Assembly (NCBI GenBank): GCA_964595565.1
Contig: CAZQQX010000001.1
Span: 1 to 64,000 of the forward strand
From: JAQVEM01 sp964595565
GTDB taxonomy: Bacteria; Actinomycetota; Humimicrobiia; Humimicrobiales; Humimicrobiaceae
Direction of reading: 5' to 3'
DNA length: 64,000 nt
The notes beneath the pieces are model-generated. The model was not told where the DNA came from and did no database searches. It worked only from the letters and a program-made list of their open reading frames with translations. Below, in pieces: positions 54,732 to 63,902 of this stretch. A program made the position numbers and the translations under genes. The stretch's first letter is position 1; each line of letters starts with the position of its first letter.

Positions 54732-56582
54732 ATGATTGGGGGAAAATTGGAAAAAAAGAATAATCTTGAAAAAATAGCAAAACTCATAAGATACTTTATT
54801 TTAACTTCAACCACCAGGGCCGGATCCGGGCACCCGTCTTCTTCTCTGTCCGCTGTGGAGTTAATGACAGCCTTATTTTTTGATGATTTCTTTAAATTCA
54901 GGGTAAATGAACCGGACTATGTGAATAATGACAGGTTAATTTTTTCTAAAGGTCATGCATCCCCTCTATTGTATTCTTTATGGGCAGCTGCCGGTGCTGT
55001 AACCGAGGATGAAATTCTTACCCTCAGGAAATTTGGAAGCAAGTTTGAAGGGCACCCCACGCCTTTTTTCCCGTATTCTGAGGCAGCAACGGGTTCACTC
55101 GGCCAGGGTCTTTCTGTTGGGGTTGGCGTTTCAATAAATGCTAAATACATAGACAAATTACCTTATTATACATATGTACTGGTAGGGGACAGCGAGATGG
55201 CCGAAGGTTCACAGTGGGAAGCAATTCAGATTGCATCCTATTATAAACTTGACAATCTTGTGGGTATTTTAGATGTAAATAGATTGGGGCAGAGAGGCCA
55301 GACCATGTATGGATGGGATACGGTGGCTTATGAAAAAAGGATTTCTTCTTTCGGATGGGAAACTATAAGAATAGATGGGCATGATTTTAAAGAGATTTCA
55401 GCTGCTTATAAGTATGCCCTTAAAGTTAAAGGAAAACCCACTATGATAATAGCAAAAACAATAAAGGGTAAAGGAGTAAGCCTTATTGAAGATAAAGATG
55501 GATGGCATGGTAGACCACTCCCCCAGGATAAACTTGAAAAAACATTAAATGAGTTAGGGAGCATTGACAGGGATGTAAAGGGTATTATAGCAGAACCGGC
55601 ACAATGTGAAGGGAACAGAGAAAAAATAAAAAATTACACCGGAATTGATATAGGCAGGGACAGTATGTCAACCAGGAAAGCTTACGGAATCGGTCTGGTA
55701 AATATTTTTAAAAAGTTCTCCGATATAGTTGTTCTGGATGCTGAAGTTAGTAACTCAACTTATTCTGAAATATTTAAAGAAAAATTTCCGGATAGATTTT
55801 TTGAAATGTATATAGCCGAACAGAATATGATAGGTACTGCAATTGGGCTATCAACAAGGGGTAAAATCCCATTTGTATCAACATTTGCAGCCTTTTTGAC
55901 CAGAGCCGCTGACCAGATAAGAATGAGCGGGTACTCAAATACCAATATAAAATTTATTGGCTCACATTCAGGGGTATCAATTGGTGAAGACGGACCATCA
56001 CAGATGGGTCTGGAAGATATTGCACTATTCAGGGCTCAACTTAATAGCGTTGTGCTGTATCCGGCAGATGCAGTATCCACAGAAAAATTATTAGAAAGAG
56101 CGGCAGAACACTATGGTAACGTATATATAAGAACAACCAGAATGGATACCCCTGTTATTTATAACAGCACAGAGGATTTTAAAATTGGTGGAAGTAAAGT
56201 ATTAAAAGAAAGCAGAAATGACGTTGCCACTATATGTGCCGGGGGAATAACACTGCACGAGGCACTTAAAGCTTATGAGGAATTAAAAAAAGAGAATATA
56301 TTAATAAGAGTGATTGATATTTACAGTATTAAACCAATAGATGAGAAGGTGATTATAAAAGCGCAGGAAGAAACAGGGTTGATAATAACTGTTGAAGACC
56401 ATTACCAGGGAGGAGGTCTGGGTGAAGCGGTAAAAAGCGCTTCATCAGAAAAGAGCCCGGTTCATATTCTTGCTGTAAGAAAAATACCAAGAAGTGGAAA
56501 GCCATATGAATTACTTGATTTTGAAGAAATATCAAGCAAGGCAATAATAAATAAAGTAAAAGAAATAAAATTTAAAAAATAA
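54732..56582 (+). CDS. tkt: Transketolase
   Basis: Thiamine-diphosphate enzyme of the non-oxidative pentose phosphate pathway. The N-terminal part has SSLSAVELMTALFF, FSKGHASPLLYS and the ThDP motif GDSEMAEGSQWEA; the pyrimidine domain has MYIAEQNMIGTAIGLS; a C-terminal domain follows. One chain of 616 residues holds both halves. GGGGGA lies ahead of an in-frame TTG at 54747, which could be the true start; the ATG at 54732 has no ribosome site. The transaldolase gene follows directly. Confidence 0.93.
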   Translation: MIGGKLEKKNNLEKIAKLIRYFILTSTTRAGSGHPSSSLSAVELMTALFFDDFFKFRVNEPDYVNNDRLIFSKGHASPLLYSLWAAAGAVTEDEILTLRKFGSKFEGHPTPFFPYSEAATGSLGQGLSVGVGVSINAKYIDKLPYYTYVLVGDSEMAEGSQWEAIQIASYYKLDNLVGILDVNRLGQRGQTMYGWDTVAYEKRISSFGWETIRIDGHDFKEISAAYKYALKVKGKPTMIIAKTIKGKGVSLIEDKDGWHGRPLPQDKLEKTLNELGSIDRDVKGIIAEPAQCEGNREKIKNYTGIDIGRDSMSTRKAYGIGLVNIFKKFSDIVVLDAEVSNSTYSEIFKEKFPDRFFEMYIAEQNMIGTAIGLSTRGKIPFVSTFAAFLTRAADQIRMSGYSNTNIKFIGSHSGVSIGEDGPSQMGLEDIALFRAQLNSVVLYPADAVSTEKLLERAAEHYGNVYIRTTRMDTPVIYNSTEDFKIGGSKVLKESRNDVATICAGGITLHEALKAYEELKKENILIRVIDIYSIKPIDEKVIIKAQEETGLIITVEDHYQGGGLGEAVKSASSEKSPVHILAVRKIPRSGKPYELLDFEEISSKAIINKVKEIKFKK

Positions 56583-56609
56583 AAATAATTTAGTAGGAGG
56601 TATGTTAAG

Positions 56610-57443
56610 ATTAAAATTTTCATTGATTCGGGAAAAATTGAAGAAATAAAGAGAGCTAAATCTTATGGATTGCTGGATGGAGTCACAACTAACCCATCAT
56701 TAATAAAAAAAGCTGTAGAGGCCGAAAAAACCAGTGGCAATGCTGTTAATATGGAAAATTATATTAAAGAAATGCTGACAGTTGCACGTGGACTTCCGGT
56801 AAGTCTTGAGGTAATAAGTACAGGTTTTAAAGAAATGGTTGAGGAAGGTAAGAAAATTTATAAAATCTTTAACCCTGTGGGTGGGAATGTATACGTAAAA
56901 ATTCCTGTAAGTCCTTCTTTTGAAGAAGGCAGTGAAAACAGTTTTGATGGGATAAAGGCAATAAAAGAATTATCAGAGTCCGGAATTCCTGTAAATTGCA
57001 CCCTTGTTTTTACTCCCGAGCAGGCAATGTTAGCTGCAAAAGCAGGTGCTAAATTTGTAAGCCCATTTGCTGGCAGAGTTGATGATTTTATCAGGTCCCG
57101 GAATAATATTCAATTCACAAAGTCAGATTATTTCTTTTATTACGGCATGGAAAAAAATGAAAGACTTCTGGAAGATAATGGTATTGTTTCAGGTATTGAT
57201 CTTGTTGAACAGATAGTAACAGTTTTTAGAAATTATGACATAAAAGATACAAAAGTCCTGGCAGCAAGTATCCGGAACCCGAGACAGCTTAGGGAAGCTG
57301 CGCTTGTTGGAGCAGATATAGCCACTATTCCCATGGATGTAATGGAAAAAACAGTTACACATTATAAAACCATGGAAGGAATGAAAAAATTTGTTGAGGA
57401 CGTAATTACAGAATATTCAGGACTGTTAAAAAATAGCCTGTGA
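56610..57443 (+). CDS. tal: Transaldolase, apparently starting at ATT
   Basis: A transaldolase of the short TalC/MipB type. Reading from ATT 56610 gives 277 residues with the standard N-terminus (M)KIFIDSGKIEEIKRAKSYG followed by GVTTNPSLI; the Schiff-base lysine is in VYVKIPV and NCTLVFTPEQAMLAAKAGA follows. No ATG, GTG or TTG occurs in frame between the stop at 56586 and TTG 56670, which would lose the first strand with its active-site aspartate. AGGAGG at 56595-56600 is 9 bases from the ATT and only 1 base from an out-of-frame ATG. A sequencing indel is the alternative. Confidence 0.85.
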   Translation: MKIFIDSGKIEEIKRAKSYGLLDGVTTNPSLIKKAVEAEKTSGNAVNMENYIKEMLTVARGLPVSLEVISTGFKEMVEEGKKIYKIFNPVGGNVYVKIPVSPSFEEGSENSFDGIKAIKELSESGIPVNCTLVFTPEQAMLAAKAGAKFVSPFAGRVDDFIRSRNNIQFTKSDYFFYYGMEKNERLLEDNGIVSGIDLVEQIVTVFRNYDIKDTKVLAASIRNPRQLREAALVGADIATIPMDVMEKTVTHYKTMEGMKKFVEDVITEYSGLLKNSL

Positions 57444-57595
57444 GCCGCAGTAAAATATTTATAAAAATATTGCAATAATTGTTAAAGTTATGGTAGCATA
57501 ATATATTAATATTTTTATAATAATAATAAGCAATAATTAAAATAATATTATAAGCATAAAATTATGTAATAATATAGTAAGTAAATTATATAGTA

Positions 57596-60190
57596 ATGAG
57601 TTTAGATTATTCTTTATACATAATATTGCTAGCTGCGGGAATTATAGTATCAGTTTTATTTTCTGTTTTACTGATAAGAAATAGGAATATAGATACCTTA
57701 AGTTACGAATTACTGGTAATTACTGGTTGCATATTATGGATTATTGCAGAAATTCATATTGTTTTAAATCCTTCATTTTATCCGAAATCTATATGGAATA
57801 TACTAAAATATTCTACTGTAACTATTATCCCTGTATCTTATTTATTGACCATAATAAATAAGACAAATTACAGGAGCTGGATTACACTTAAAAGAACTAT
57901 AATATTATTTACAATACCTGTTTTAACTATTTTTTTTATAGCGACCAATAACTTTCACTATTTATTCTGGAGAAATTTAGCATTGCAGGAAACCAGCAGA
58001 GTTAACTTACTGGTATGTGAGGCCGGTATTTTATTCCCAGTGTGGGTAATTTTTTTGTATATAATTATGTTTTTGACTTACTTTTTTATACTCCGGATAA
58101 TGATAAAAAAAATGGGCTTTCTGAACCTGAACACATTGAGGGTAGCACTCGTACTGTTAATCCCGTTTGCTACCCATTTACTTTATATTATGAGAGTAAA
58201 GCCTTTTGATGTTTTTGATATAACATCAGTGGCACTAACCGCAAGTATATTATTAATAATATTTAGATTTACAAGGTGGGGGATATTTGATTTTTTACCA
58301 ATTGCTAAGGATATAATAATAGATGACATAAAAGATAACATTGTTGTTATTGATAATAAAAATTGTATTTTATACCTCAATAAATCAGCAATAGACCTGT
58401 TTAAATTAAAGAATAAAAATAACAGAGGAAAAAATATAAATAGAATGCTTCCTGCTTATTCTAAATATTTTGATAATATTGATTATTCTGATTCCAGAAT
58501 AAATAAAAATATAATTATTTTTAAAAATAAAATTAAGCGGTATTTTAAAATGACCGTTTATAATATTAACTGCAGCATTTCAAAAACGCCGTGCAGGATA
58601 ATCATACTTTATGATATTACAGAACAGAAAAGAATCAATAAATCATTAAACCACAGAATAAAGTTTGAAAACCTTATAACGAAATTATCAACAAATTTTA
58701 TAAAAATTCTATCATCTGAAATTGATAATGAAATCAGAAACACTCTTAAAAAAGTAGGGGAATTTACGGGGGCCGACAGAAGTTATATCTATATTTTTAA
58801 TGACAGAAAAAGCAGGGCTTTTAGAACTTATGAATGGTGCGGCAAAAATACCGTGCCAAAACCCGGTGTGATAGAAATAAAAATATTTAAAAAATACTCA
58901 TTATGGTGGATGGAAAAAATAAATAATTTTGACAGTGTAAACATACAGGATACTTCAGAAGTTAAGCTTAAAATAAAAGAAGAAAAAGAGATAATAAAAC
59001 CTTCCGGGGTTAAATCGATATTAATTCTTCCTCTTATTCACAACAGTAATATTAAAGGATTTCTTGGATTTGAATCAATAAAAAATATAAAAAGGTGGAC
59101 GAACAATGATATAACTCTTCTGAAACTGCTGGCAGAAATTCTGGCAAGTGTTCTGGAACACGAAAAAACAGAAGAAGAAATTAAAATATTATCCCTGAGG
59201 GATAAGTTGACCGGTCTGTACAGTAGGAGTTATTTTGAGGAAGAGCTGAAAAGGCTCGATACAAAAAGGCAGCTCCCTTTAAGTTTTATAATAGGAGATG
59301 TTAATGGGTTAAAACTCATAAATGATGCATTCGGTCCAAAGGAAGGTGACAGGCTATTGATAAAAATGGCCGGTACAATAAAGAAATGCTGCAGAAAAGA
59401 AGATATAATATCCAGGTGGGGAGGTGATGAGTTTTCAATTTTACTTCCCAAAACCAGTGATAAGGATTCCGAGGAAATATTAAATAGAATAAGAAAGACA
59501 TGCGCTGGAACAAAAAATAAAAAAGTACCGGTGAGTATCTCCCTCGGAACGGCTACCAAAAAAACTTATAAAACCAGTATAGTGCCTGTAATAAAAGAAG
59601 CAGAAGATAGCATGTACCGGAGAAAACTGCTTGAAAGAAATAGTATTTCAAGTTCAATAATTTCATCACTTGAAAGAACCCTCCGGGAAAAAAGTTATGA
59701 AACTGAAGAGCATGCCTTAAGAATGAAAGACCTGGCAATAAGATTGGGCCGTTCAATTAATCTAAAGGAAAATAAATTGACTGAGCTATCTTTACTCTCA
59801 ACTCTACATGATATTGGAAAAATTGCTATAACTGACGAAATTTTATTAAAAAAAGGAAAACTAAATGATGAAGAGTGGAAAATAATAAAAAAACACCCTG
59901 AAATAGGGTATAATATCTGTAAATCTTCACCACAGCTTATTTCTGTGGCAGAAGCGGTATTGTGCCATCATGAATGGTGGAACGGAACAGGTTATCCCAA
60001 AGGGTTAAAAGAGAAAGAAATTCCTCTTAATTCAAGAATAATTTCAATAGTGGACGCTTATGATGTAATGACACACGACAGGTCATATAAAAAAGCCATA
60101 AGCAGAGATGACGCTATAGCAGAATTGAAAAGATGTGTCGGGACTCAGTTTGACCCTGAACTGGTAGAAATGTTTATAAATGTTTTATAA
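57596..60190 (+). CDS. Membrane c-di-GMP protein: 7TM sensor, PAS, GAF, GGDEF and HD-GYP
   Basis: 864 residues. About seven N-terminal membrane helices (5-230) resemble the 7TM sensor of some histidine kinases. A PAS-like domain (about 240-340), a GAF domain (about 360-520), a GGDEF cyclase (about 530-690) and an HD-GYP phosphodiesterase (about 695-864) follow. The cyclase site RWGGDEF is intact (about 609) with an RKED inhibitory site five residues before it. HDIGK (about 738), the distal HHEWWNGTGYP and other HD-GYP marks are also intact. One chain could therefore make and degrade c-di-GMP, with the balance set by the sensor parts. Confidence 0.88.
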   Translation: MSLDYSLYIILLAAGIIVSVLFSVLLIRNRNIDTLSYELLVITGCILWIIAEIHIVLNPSFYPKSIWNILKYSTVTIIPVSYLLTIINKTNYRSWITLKRTIILFTIPVLTIFFIATNNFHYLFWRNLALQETSRVNLLVCEAGILFPVWVIFLYIIMFLTYFFILRIMIKKMGFLNLNTLRVALVLLIPFATHLLYIMRVKPFDVFDITSVALTASILLIIFRFTRWGIFDFLPIAKDIIIDDIKDNIVVIDNKNCILYLNKSAIDLFKLKNKNNRGKNINRMLPAYSKYFDNIDYSDSRINKNIIIFKNKIKRYFKMTVYNINCSISKTPCRIIILYDITEQKRINKSLNHRIKFENLITKLSTNFIKILSSEIDNEIRNTLKKVGEFTGADRSYIYIFNDRKSRAFRTYEWCGKNTVPKPGVIEIKIFKKYSLWWMEKINNFDSVNIQDTSEVKLKIKEEKEIIKPSGVKSILILPLIHNSNIKGFLGFESIKNIKRWTNNDITLLKLLAEILASVLEHEKTEEEIKILSLRDKLTGLYSRSYFEEELKRLDTKRQLPLSFIIGDVNGLKLINDAFGPKEGDRLLIKMAGTIKKCCRKEDIISRWGGDEFSILLPKTSDKDSEEILNRIRKTCAGTKNKKVPVSISLGTATKKTYKTSIVPVIKEAEDSMYRRKLLERNSISSSIISSLERTLREKSYETEEHALRMKDLAIRLGRSINLKENKLTELSLLSTLHDIGKIAITDEILLKKGKLNDEEWKIIKKHPEIGYNICKSSPQLISVAEAVLCHHEWWNGTGYPKGLKEKEIPLNSRIISIVDAYDVMTHDRSYKKAISRDDAIAELKRCVGTQFDPELVEMFINVL

Positions 60191-60232
60191 TAATTATTAT
60201 CAAATATAAACATTTAAATAAAAAAAATTTAT

Positions 60233-60970
60233 ATGAATAATATACTCCTGGATGTTTCTTACATAATATCAATTATAATAGAAGTAGTATTACCTTTTGT
60301 TCTTGGCTTTTTTATCTGGAAGAAATACAGGGTTTCATGGTCAATATTTTTTCTGGGAATGGTATTCTTTTTAATATCTCTTACAAGATTGCCTCTAAAC
60401 AATTATATTAATTCATTAATCCTGGATAATTTTGTAGGAGACACGGCTGTAATGCTTGCAGGTCTATTTATGTCATTAACCGCAGGTTTATTTGAAGAAG
60501 GGGTAAGAATAATAGTATTTGGTTTGATTATAAAACAAAAAAATTACCAGAAAGGAATCATGTACGGAATTGGTCATGGTGGGGGTGAATCAGCAATCCT
60601 GGTCGGTATGTCACTTCTGGCGAGCTTTTTAGCCTATAAATTTTTTCCTGGTTCCCTGCCCGGTTCTACACTGGCACAACTTACAAATATTGACTGGTAT
60701 ATGCCTTTAATTGGAGCTCTGGAAAGAATCTTTGCTATTTTTATCCAGATTTCATTATCAGTCCTGGTTATAAACGCTTTTATAAGAAGAAAAAAATACT
60801 TTATATTGATAGCAATATCATATCATGTACTGGTGGATTTTGTTTCTGTTTACACCAATTATATATACGGGGTTATAACGGCTGAAATATTGATACTTAT
60901 TTTTGCAGTTATAAGTATAATAATAATTTATGTTCTAAAACCAAAAAAAGAAAAACAGACAACAGGCTAA
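60233..60970 (+). CDS. YhfC-family putative intramembrane protease
   Basis: A 245-residue protein with about seven membrane helices. FEEGVRIIVF near residue 85, GIGHGGGESAILVG near 117 and HVLVDFV near the end match the YhfC family, related to glutamate-type intramembrane CAAX-like proteases. Substrate unknown. Confidence 0.8.
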   Translation: MNNILLDVSYIISIIIEVVLPFVLGFFIWKKYRVSWSIFFLGMVFFLISLTRLPLNNYINSLILDNFVGDTAVMLAGLFMSLTAGLFEEGVRIIVFGLIIKQKNYQKGIMYGIGHGGGESAILVGMSLLASFLAYKFFPGSLPGSTLAQLTNIDWYMPLIGALERIFAIFIQISLSVLVINAFIRRKKYFILIAISYHVLVDFVSVYTNYIYGVITAEILILIFAVISIIIIYVLKPKKEKQTTG

Positions 60971-61010
60971 TAACAGCTCATTAATTATCAGGTATTTCAT
61001 TAAACAGGTA

Positions 61011-61072
61011 AATAAAAACCCCGAGTTATCTTTCATCATAGCAAGCGCCTTAGACTACTTAACATCTCGGGG
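61011..61072 (-). terminator. Rho-independent terminator on the minus strand
   Basis: A 7-bp GC-rich stem (CCCCGAG with CTCGGGG) with a 40-base top that can pair a little more, followed on the minus strand by TTTTTATT at 61018-61011. There is no T run on the plus side, so it acts on minus-strand transcripts. Confidence 0.7.
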
Positions 61073-61179
61073 TCATCCTCAGAACTTTTCTCAGGGACTT
61101 TTCAAATTATTAACCTGTAATTAAATTCTTTCAAATTTAATCTCAAGTTATTTCTGAAAGTTGCCTCCTGTTCTGAGAT
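61012..61179 (-). ncRNA. Candidate small RNA on the minus strand with its own promoter and terminator
   Basis: On the minus strand a promoter (TTGACA, 17 bp, TATCTT) is followed by about 165 bases with no long reading frame. CTCAGAAC/GTTCTGAG (61170-61177 with 61078-61085) closes a long rod whose arms pair again as ACTT/AAGT, TAAC/GTTA and ATTAAATT/AATTTAAT with internal loops. It ends in a hairpin CCCCGAG...CTCGGGG (61066-61072 with 61019-61025) followed by TTTTTATT. An AGGAGG lies unpaired or weakly paired in the first internal loop but no start codon follows at a useful distance. I do not recognise the family. The flanking genes are both on the plus strand, so it is not a leader of a neighbour. 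Confidence 0.6.
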
Positions 61180-61185
61180 ATAAAA

Positions 61186-61214
61186 AAGATACCAAAATAA
61201 AAAAATGTTGTCAA
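61186..61214 (-). promoter_or_regulatory. Housekeeping-type promoter on the minus strand
   Basis: TTGACA (61214-61209 read on the minus strand) and TATCTT (61191-61186) are spaced by exactly 17 bp. Transcription would start near 61179, right before the closing stem of the candidate small RNA. Confidence 0.65.
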
Positions 61215-61447
61215 TAGATTGGATATAAAATTTTATAAAATTTTGAAAAAATATTTTATTTTATAAATATATTTAATTTTTATGCTTAATAAATTTGAAA
61301 TCTATAGTAAAATAATAAAAATAACTAAAAATAAAATTTTAATTTTTAAGTTATTATTCACAAATTGTATTAATTTTAATATATTATTGGGATATTTTTA
61401 AATAATTTATGTAAACATCAGTATTATAATTTTAATAACGTTTAAAA
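61215..61447 (+). other. AT-rich region upstream of tyrA
   Basis: About 230 bases almost without G or C. It must contain the tyrA promoter, but I see no single convincing -35/-10 pair, no T-box element and no terminator. Confidence 0.4.
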
Positions 61448-62569
61448 ATGAAAAATATTAAAAAAATAGCAGTAATAGGACTCGGCCTCATAGGTGGCTC
61501 ACTGGCCTTATCTTTAAAAAGCGTCAATAAAGATTTTGTTATAAGCGGTTATGACATTAAAGGGGAGTCAATGAATATAGCCAGATATAGAAATATAATT
61601 GATATTATCGCCGGAAGCTATAAAGAAGCAGTCAATAATGCAGAACTTATAATAATAGCAACACCTATCAGTAATATAGTTGAAGTGATGAATAATATAA
61701 AAAATTATTTGAAAAAGGGAGCAATTGTTACTGATGTCGGGAGCGCAAAAGAAAAGATAGTAAGTAAAGCCAGTGAGATATTGCCGGAAGACGTGGTTTT
61801 TATAGGTGGTCATCCAATGGCCGGTTCGGAAAATGAAGGCATTCTGAGTGCCACCGGGGATTTATTTAAAAATGTATTTTATATCCTTACTCCTACGGAT
61901 ACTACCATATCAGAGGCTCTGGTTACATTGCATTCAATCCTTACTAAAATCGGTGCAAAAGTAATCTCTATAGACCCGAAAGAGCACGATGAAAATGTTG
62001 CTTTGATCAGCCACCTCCCACATGTCCTTTCAACAAACCTGGTTAATATGATAGATGATAAACAGGAAAACATGAAAAATCTGTTTAAATTATGTGCCGG
62101 TGGTTTTAGAGATATGACAAGAATCGCAGCGGCAAATATAAAGATGTGGCTCGATATAAGCCTGGAAAATAAAGACAAACTTATAAAATCTATAGAAGAC
62201 TATACAGAATATTTAAAGGAATTCAGAGATTACCTTAAGAATAATGATTCAGAATCAATAAAAAATCATTATCTTAAAGCTCAAAAAGCGAGGATCAACC
62301 TGCCAAAATATATAGAAAAAGACATATCAAATCTCTATGAGCTAAGAGTGTCCATAGCTGACAAAGCGGGAGTTTTAAGTGAAATAACAAGAGCTATAAG
62401 TTCACACGGTATTAATATCGAGGATATTTCCATTTTTCATTCAACAGAATTTAGCAGCGGTGGAATACTTAAAATTCTGGTTCAGGGTGAAGATGCGGGG
62501 CAGATATCTAAAGATGCAATAGAAAAAGAAGGTTATGAAGTTAGTGTAAAAAAGGTTCTTGGCGAGTAA
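61448..62569 (+). CDS. tyrA: Prephenate dehydrogenase with ACT domain
   Basis: Oxidises prephenate on the way to tyrosine. The NAD-binding VIGLGLIGGSLALSLK opens the 373-residue protein; ITDVGSAKEKIV, GGHPMAGSENEG and the catalytic-region ISHLPHVLS follow. A C-terminal ACT domain (about 297-370, LRVSIADKAGVLSEITRAIS) suggests tyrosine feedback. aroA follows after 2 bases. Confidence 0.94.
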   Translation: MKNIKKIAVIGLGLIGGSLALSLKSVNKDFVISGYDIKGESMNIARYRNIIDIIAGSYKEAVNNAELIIIATPISNIVEVMNNIKNYLKKGAIVTDVGSAKEKIVSKASEILPEDVVFIGGHPMAGSENEGILSATGDLFKNVFYILTPTDTTISEALVTLHSILTKIGAKVISIDPKEHDENVALISHLPHVLSTNLVNMIDDKQENMKNLFKLCAGGFRDMTRIAAANIKMWLDISLENKDKLIKSIEDYTEYLKEFRDYLKNNDSESIKNHYLKAQKARINLPKYIEKDISNLYELRVSIADKAGVLSEITRAISSHGINIEDISIFHSTEFSSGGILKILVQGEDAGQISKDAIEKEGYEVSVKKVLGE

Positions 62570-62571
62570 AA

Positions 62572-63858
62572 ATGGAAATACGCAGAGCGAACAGCCTTAA
62601 AGGTGAAATAAAAATTCCCGGAGATAAATCGATTTCTCACAGAAGCATAATTATATCTTCTATGATAAATGATACGGTTGTAATTGAAAATTTTCTTTTC
62701 TGTGATGACTGCATAAGAACCCTGGATATTTTAAAAATAATAGGTGTAAGAATCGAAAAAATAAATGGCAATTTAATAGTTTATGGAAAAGGGATTAAAA
62801 GCTTCAGGGAGCCTGACCGGATACTGGATGTCGGGAACTCGGGAACAACCATAAGATTGATGAGCGGTGTTTTATCAGCAACTAATTTTATGTCCATATT
62901 AAACGGAGATAAATCAATAAATAACAGGCCCATGGATAGAATAATAGAGCCACTTTCCGAAATGCGCGCAAAAATTTATGGGAGAGAGAACAATTCTAAG
63001 GCTCCTCTGGTAATATTCGGGAGCACTCATTTAGAAGGAAAAAGATTTGAACTCCAGGTTCCAAGCGCCCAGGTTAAATCATGTATATTGCTTGCTGCTC
63101 TTAATGCAGAAGGCGCTACAGAAATAATCTCGCCCCATATATCAAGGGACCATACAGAAAAGATGCTCGATTATCTGGGTGCAAATATAAATTACAATAG
63201 CAATTATGTAAAATTAATACCTGGCAATAAGCTAAGTGGAAGGAGAATATATATACCCGGGGACATTTCTTCAGCTGCTTATTTTATAGTTGCCACAATG
63301 ATATTAAAAAATTCGCATACATTAATAAGGGATGTGGGTATAAACCCCACAAGAAGCTGTATACTAGAAGTGCTCGGAAGGATGGGCGGTAAAGTAATAA
63401 TGACCAATAAAAGAATATTAAATAATGAACCTGTGGCAGATATTGAAACTTTTTCCAGTAAATTAAAATCAATAAAAATAGAAAAAGGAAAAATACCGCT
63501 CCTGATTGACGAAATACCGATATTATGTGTCGCTGCGGCTTTTGCTGACGGGAAAACAGTTATAAGGGGAGCACAGGAGTTAAGATATAAAGAGAGTGAC
63601 AGGATAAAATCTATAGTATCCCAGTTTAACAGGTTAGGGGTCAACATAAGGGAAGAAAAAGATGGGATGATAATAGATGGAAACAATGATTTTCAGGCAG
63701 GTGAGGGGACTGTTAATAGCTATGGTGACCATAGAATTGCCATGTCTCTTTCAATACTAGGTTTACGCTCAAAAGGTAGTGTGTCTATACTTGGTTCAGA
63801 TTGCATAAATACATCTTTCCCCGGTTTCAAGTATAATATAAAAAAAATAATTAGTTAA
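62572..63858 (+). CDS. aroA: EPSP synthase (3-phosphoshikimate 1-carboxyvinyltransferase)
   Basis: Sixth step of the shikimate pathway. The 428 residues contain GDKSISHRSIIISS, LDVGNSGTTIRLMSGVLS, NNRPMDRI, QVKSCILLAALNAEG and the C-terminal ELRYKESDRIKSI and SYGDHRIAMSLSI. Its place between tyrA and cmk follows a widespread order. Confidence 0.96.
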   Translation: MEIRRANSLKGEIKIPGDKSISHRSIIISSMINDTVVIENFLFCDDCIRTLDILKIIGVRIEKINGNLIVYGKGIKSFREPDRILDVGNSGTTIRLMSGVLSATNFMSILNGDKSINNRPMDRIIEPLSEMRAKIYGRENNSKAPLVIFGSTHLEGKRFELQVPSAQVKSCILLAALNAEGATEIISPHISRDHTEKMLDYLGANINYNSNYVKLIPGNKLSGRRIYIPGDISSAAYFIVATMILKNSHTLIRDVGINPTRSCILEVLGRMGGKVIMTNKRILNNEPVADIETFSSKLKSIKIEKGKIPLLIDEIPILCVAAAFADGKTVIRGAQELRYKESDRIKSIVSQFNRLGVNIREEKDGMIIDGNNDFQAGEGTVNSYGDHRIAMSLSILGLRSKGSVSILGSDCINTSFPGFKYNIKKIIS

Positions 63859-63902
63859 AATCTTCAATTATTAAAAAATTTTAGTTTAAATGATAATTAC
63901 TG

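Noticed and set aside
56602..56649. ATG frame of 15 codons right after AGGAGG
   Set aside because: Only 1 base separates the ribosome site from the ATG, and the frame overlaps the conserved transaldolase N-terminus; kept only as a possible decoy or sign of an indel.
57454..57471. 7-bp hairpin after transaldolase
   Set aside because: Made only of A-T pairs and without a T run; weak stems like this are expected by chance in such AT-rich DNA.
60971..61447. T-box or attenuator controlling tyrA
   Set aside because: No T-box sequence, and the only terminator has its T run on the minus strand, facing away from tyrA.
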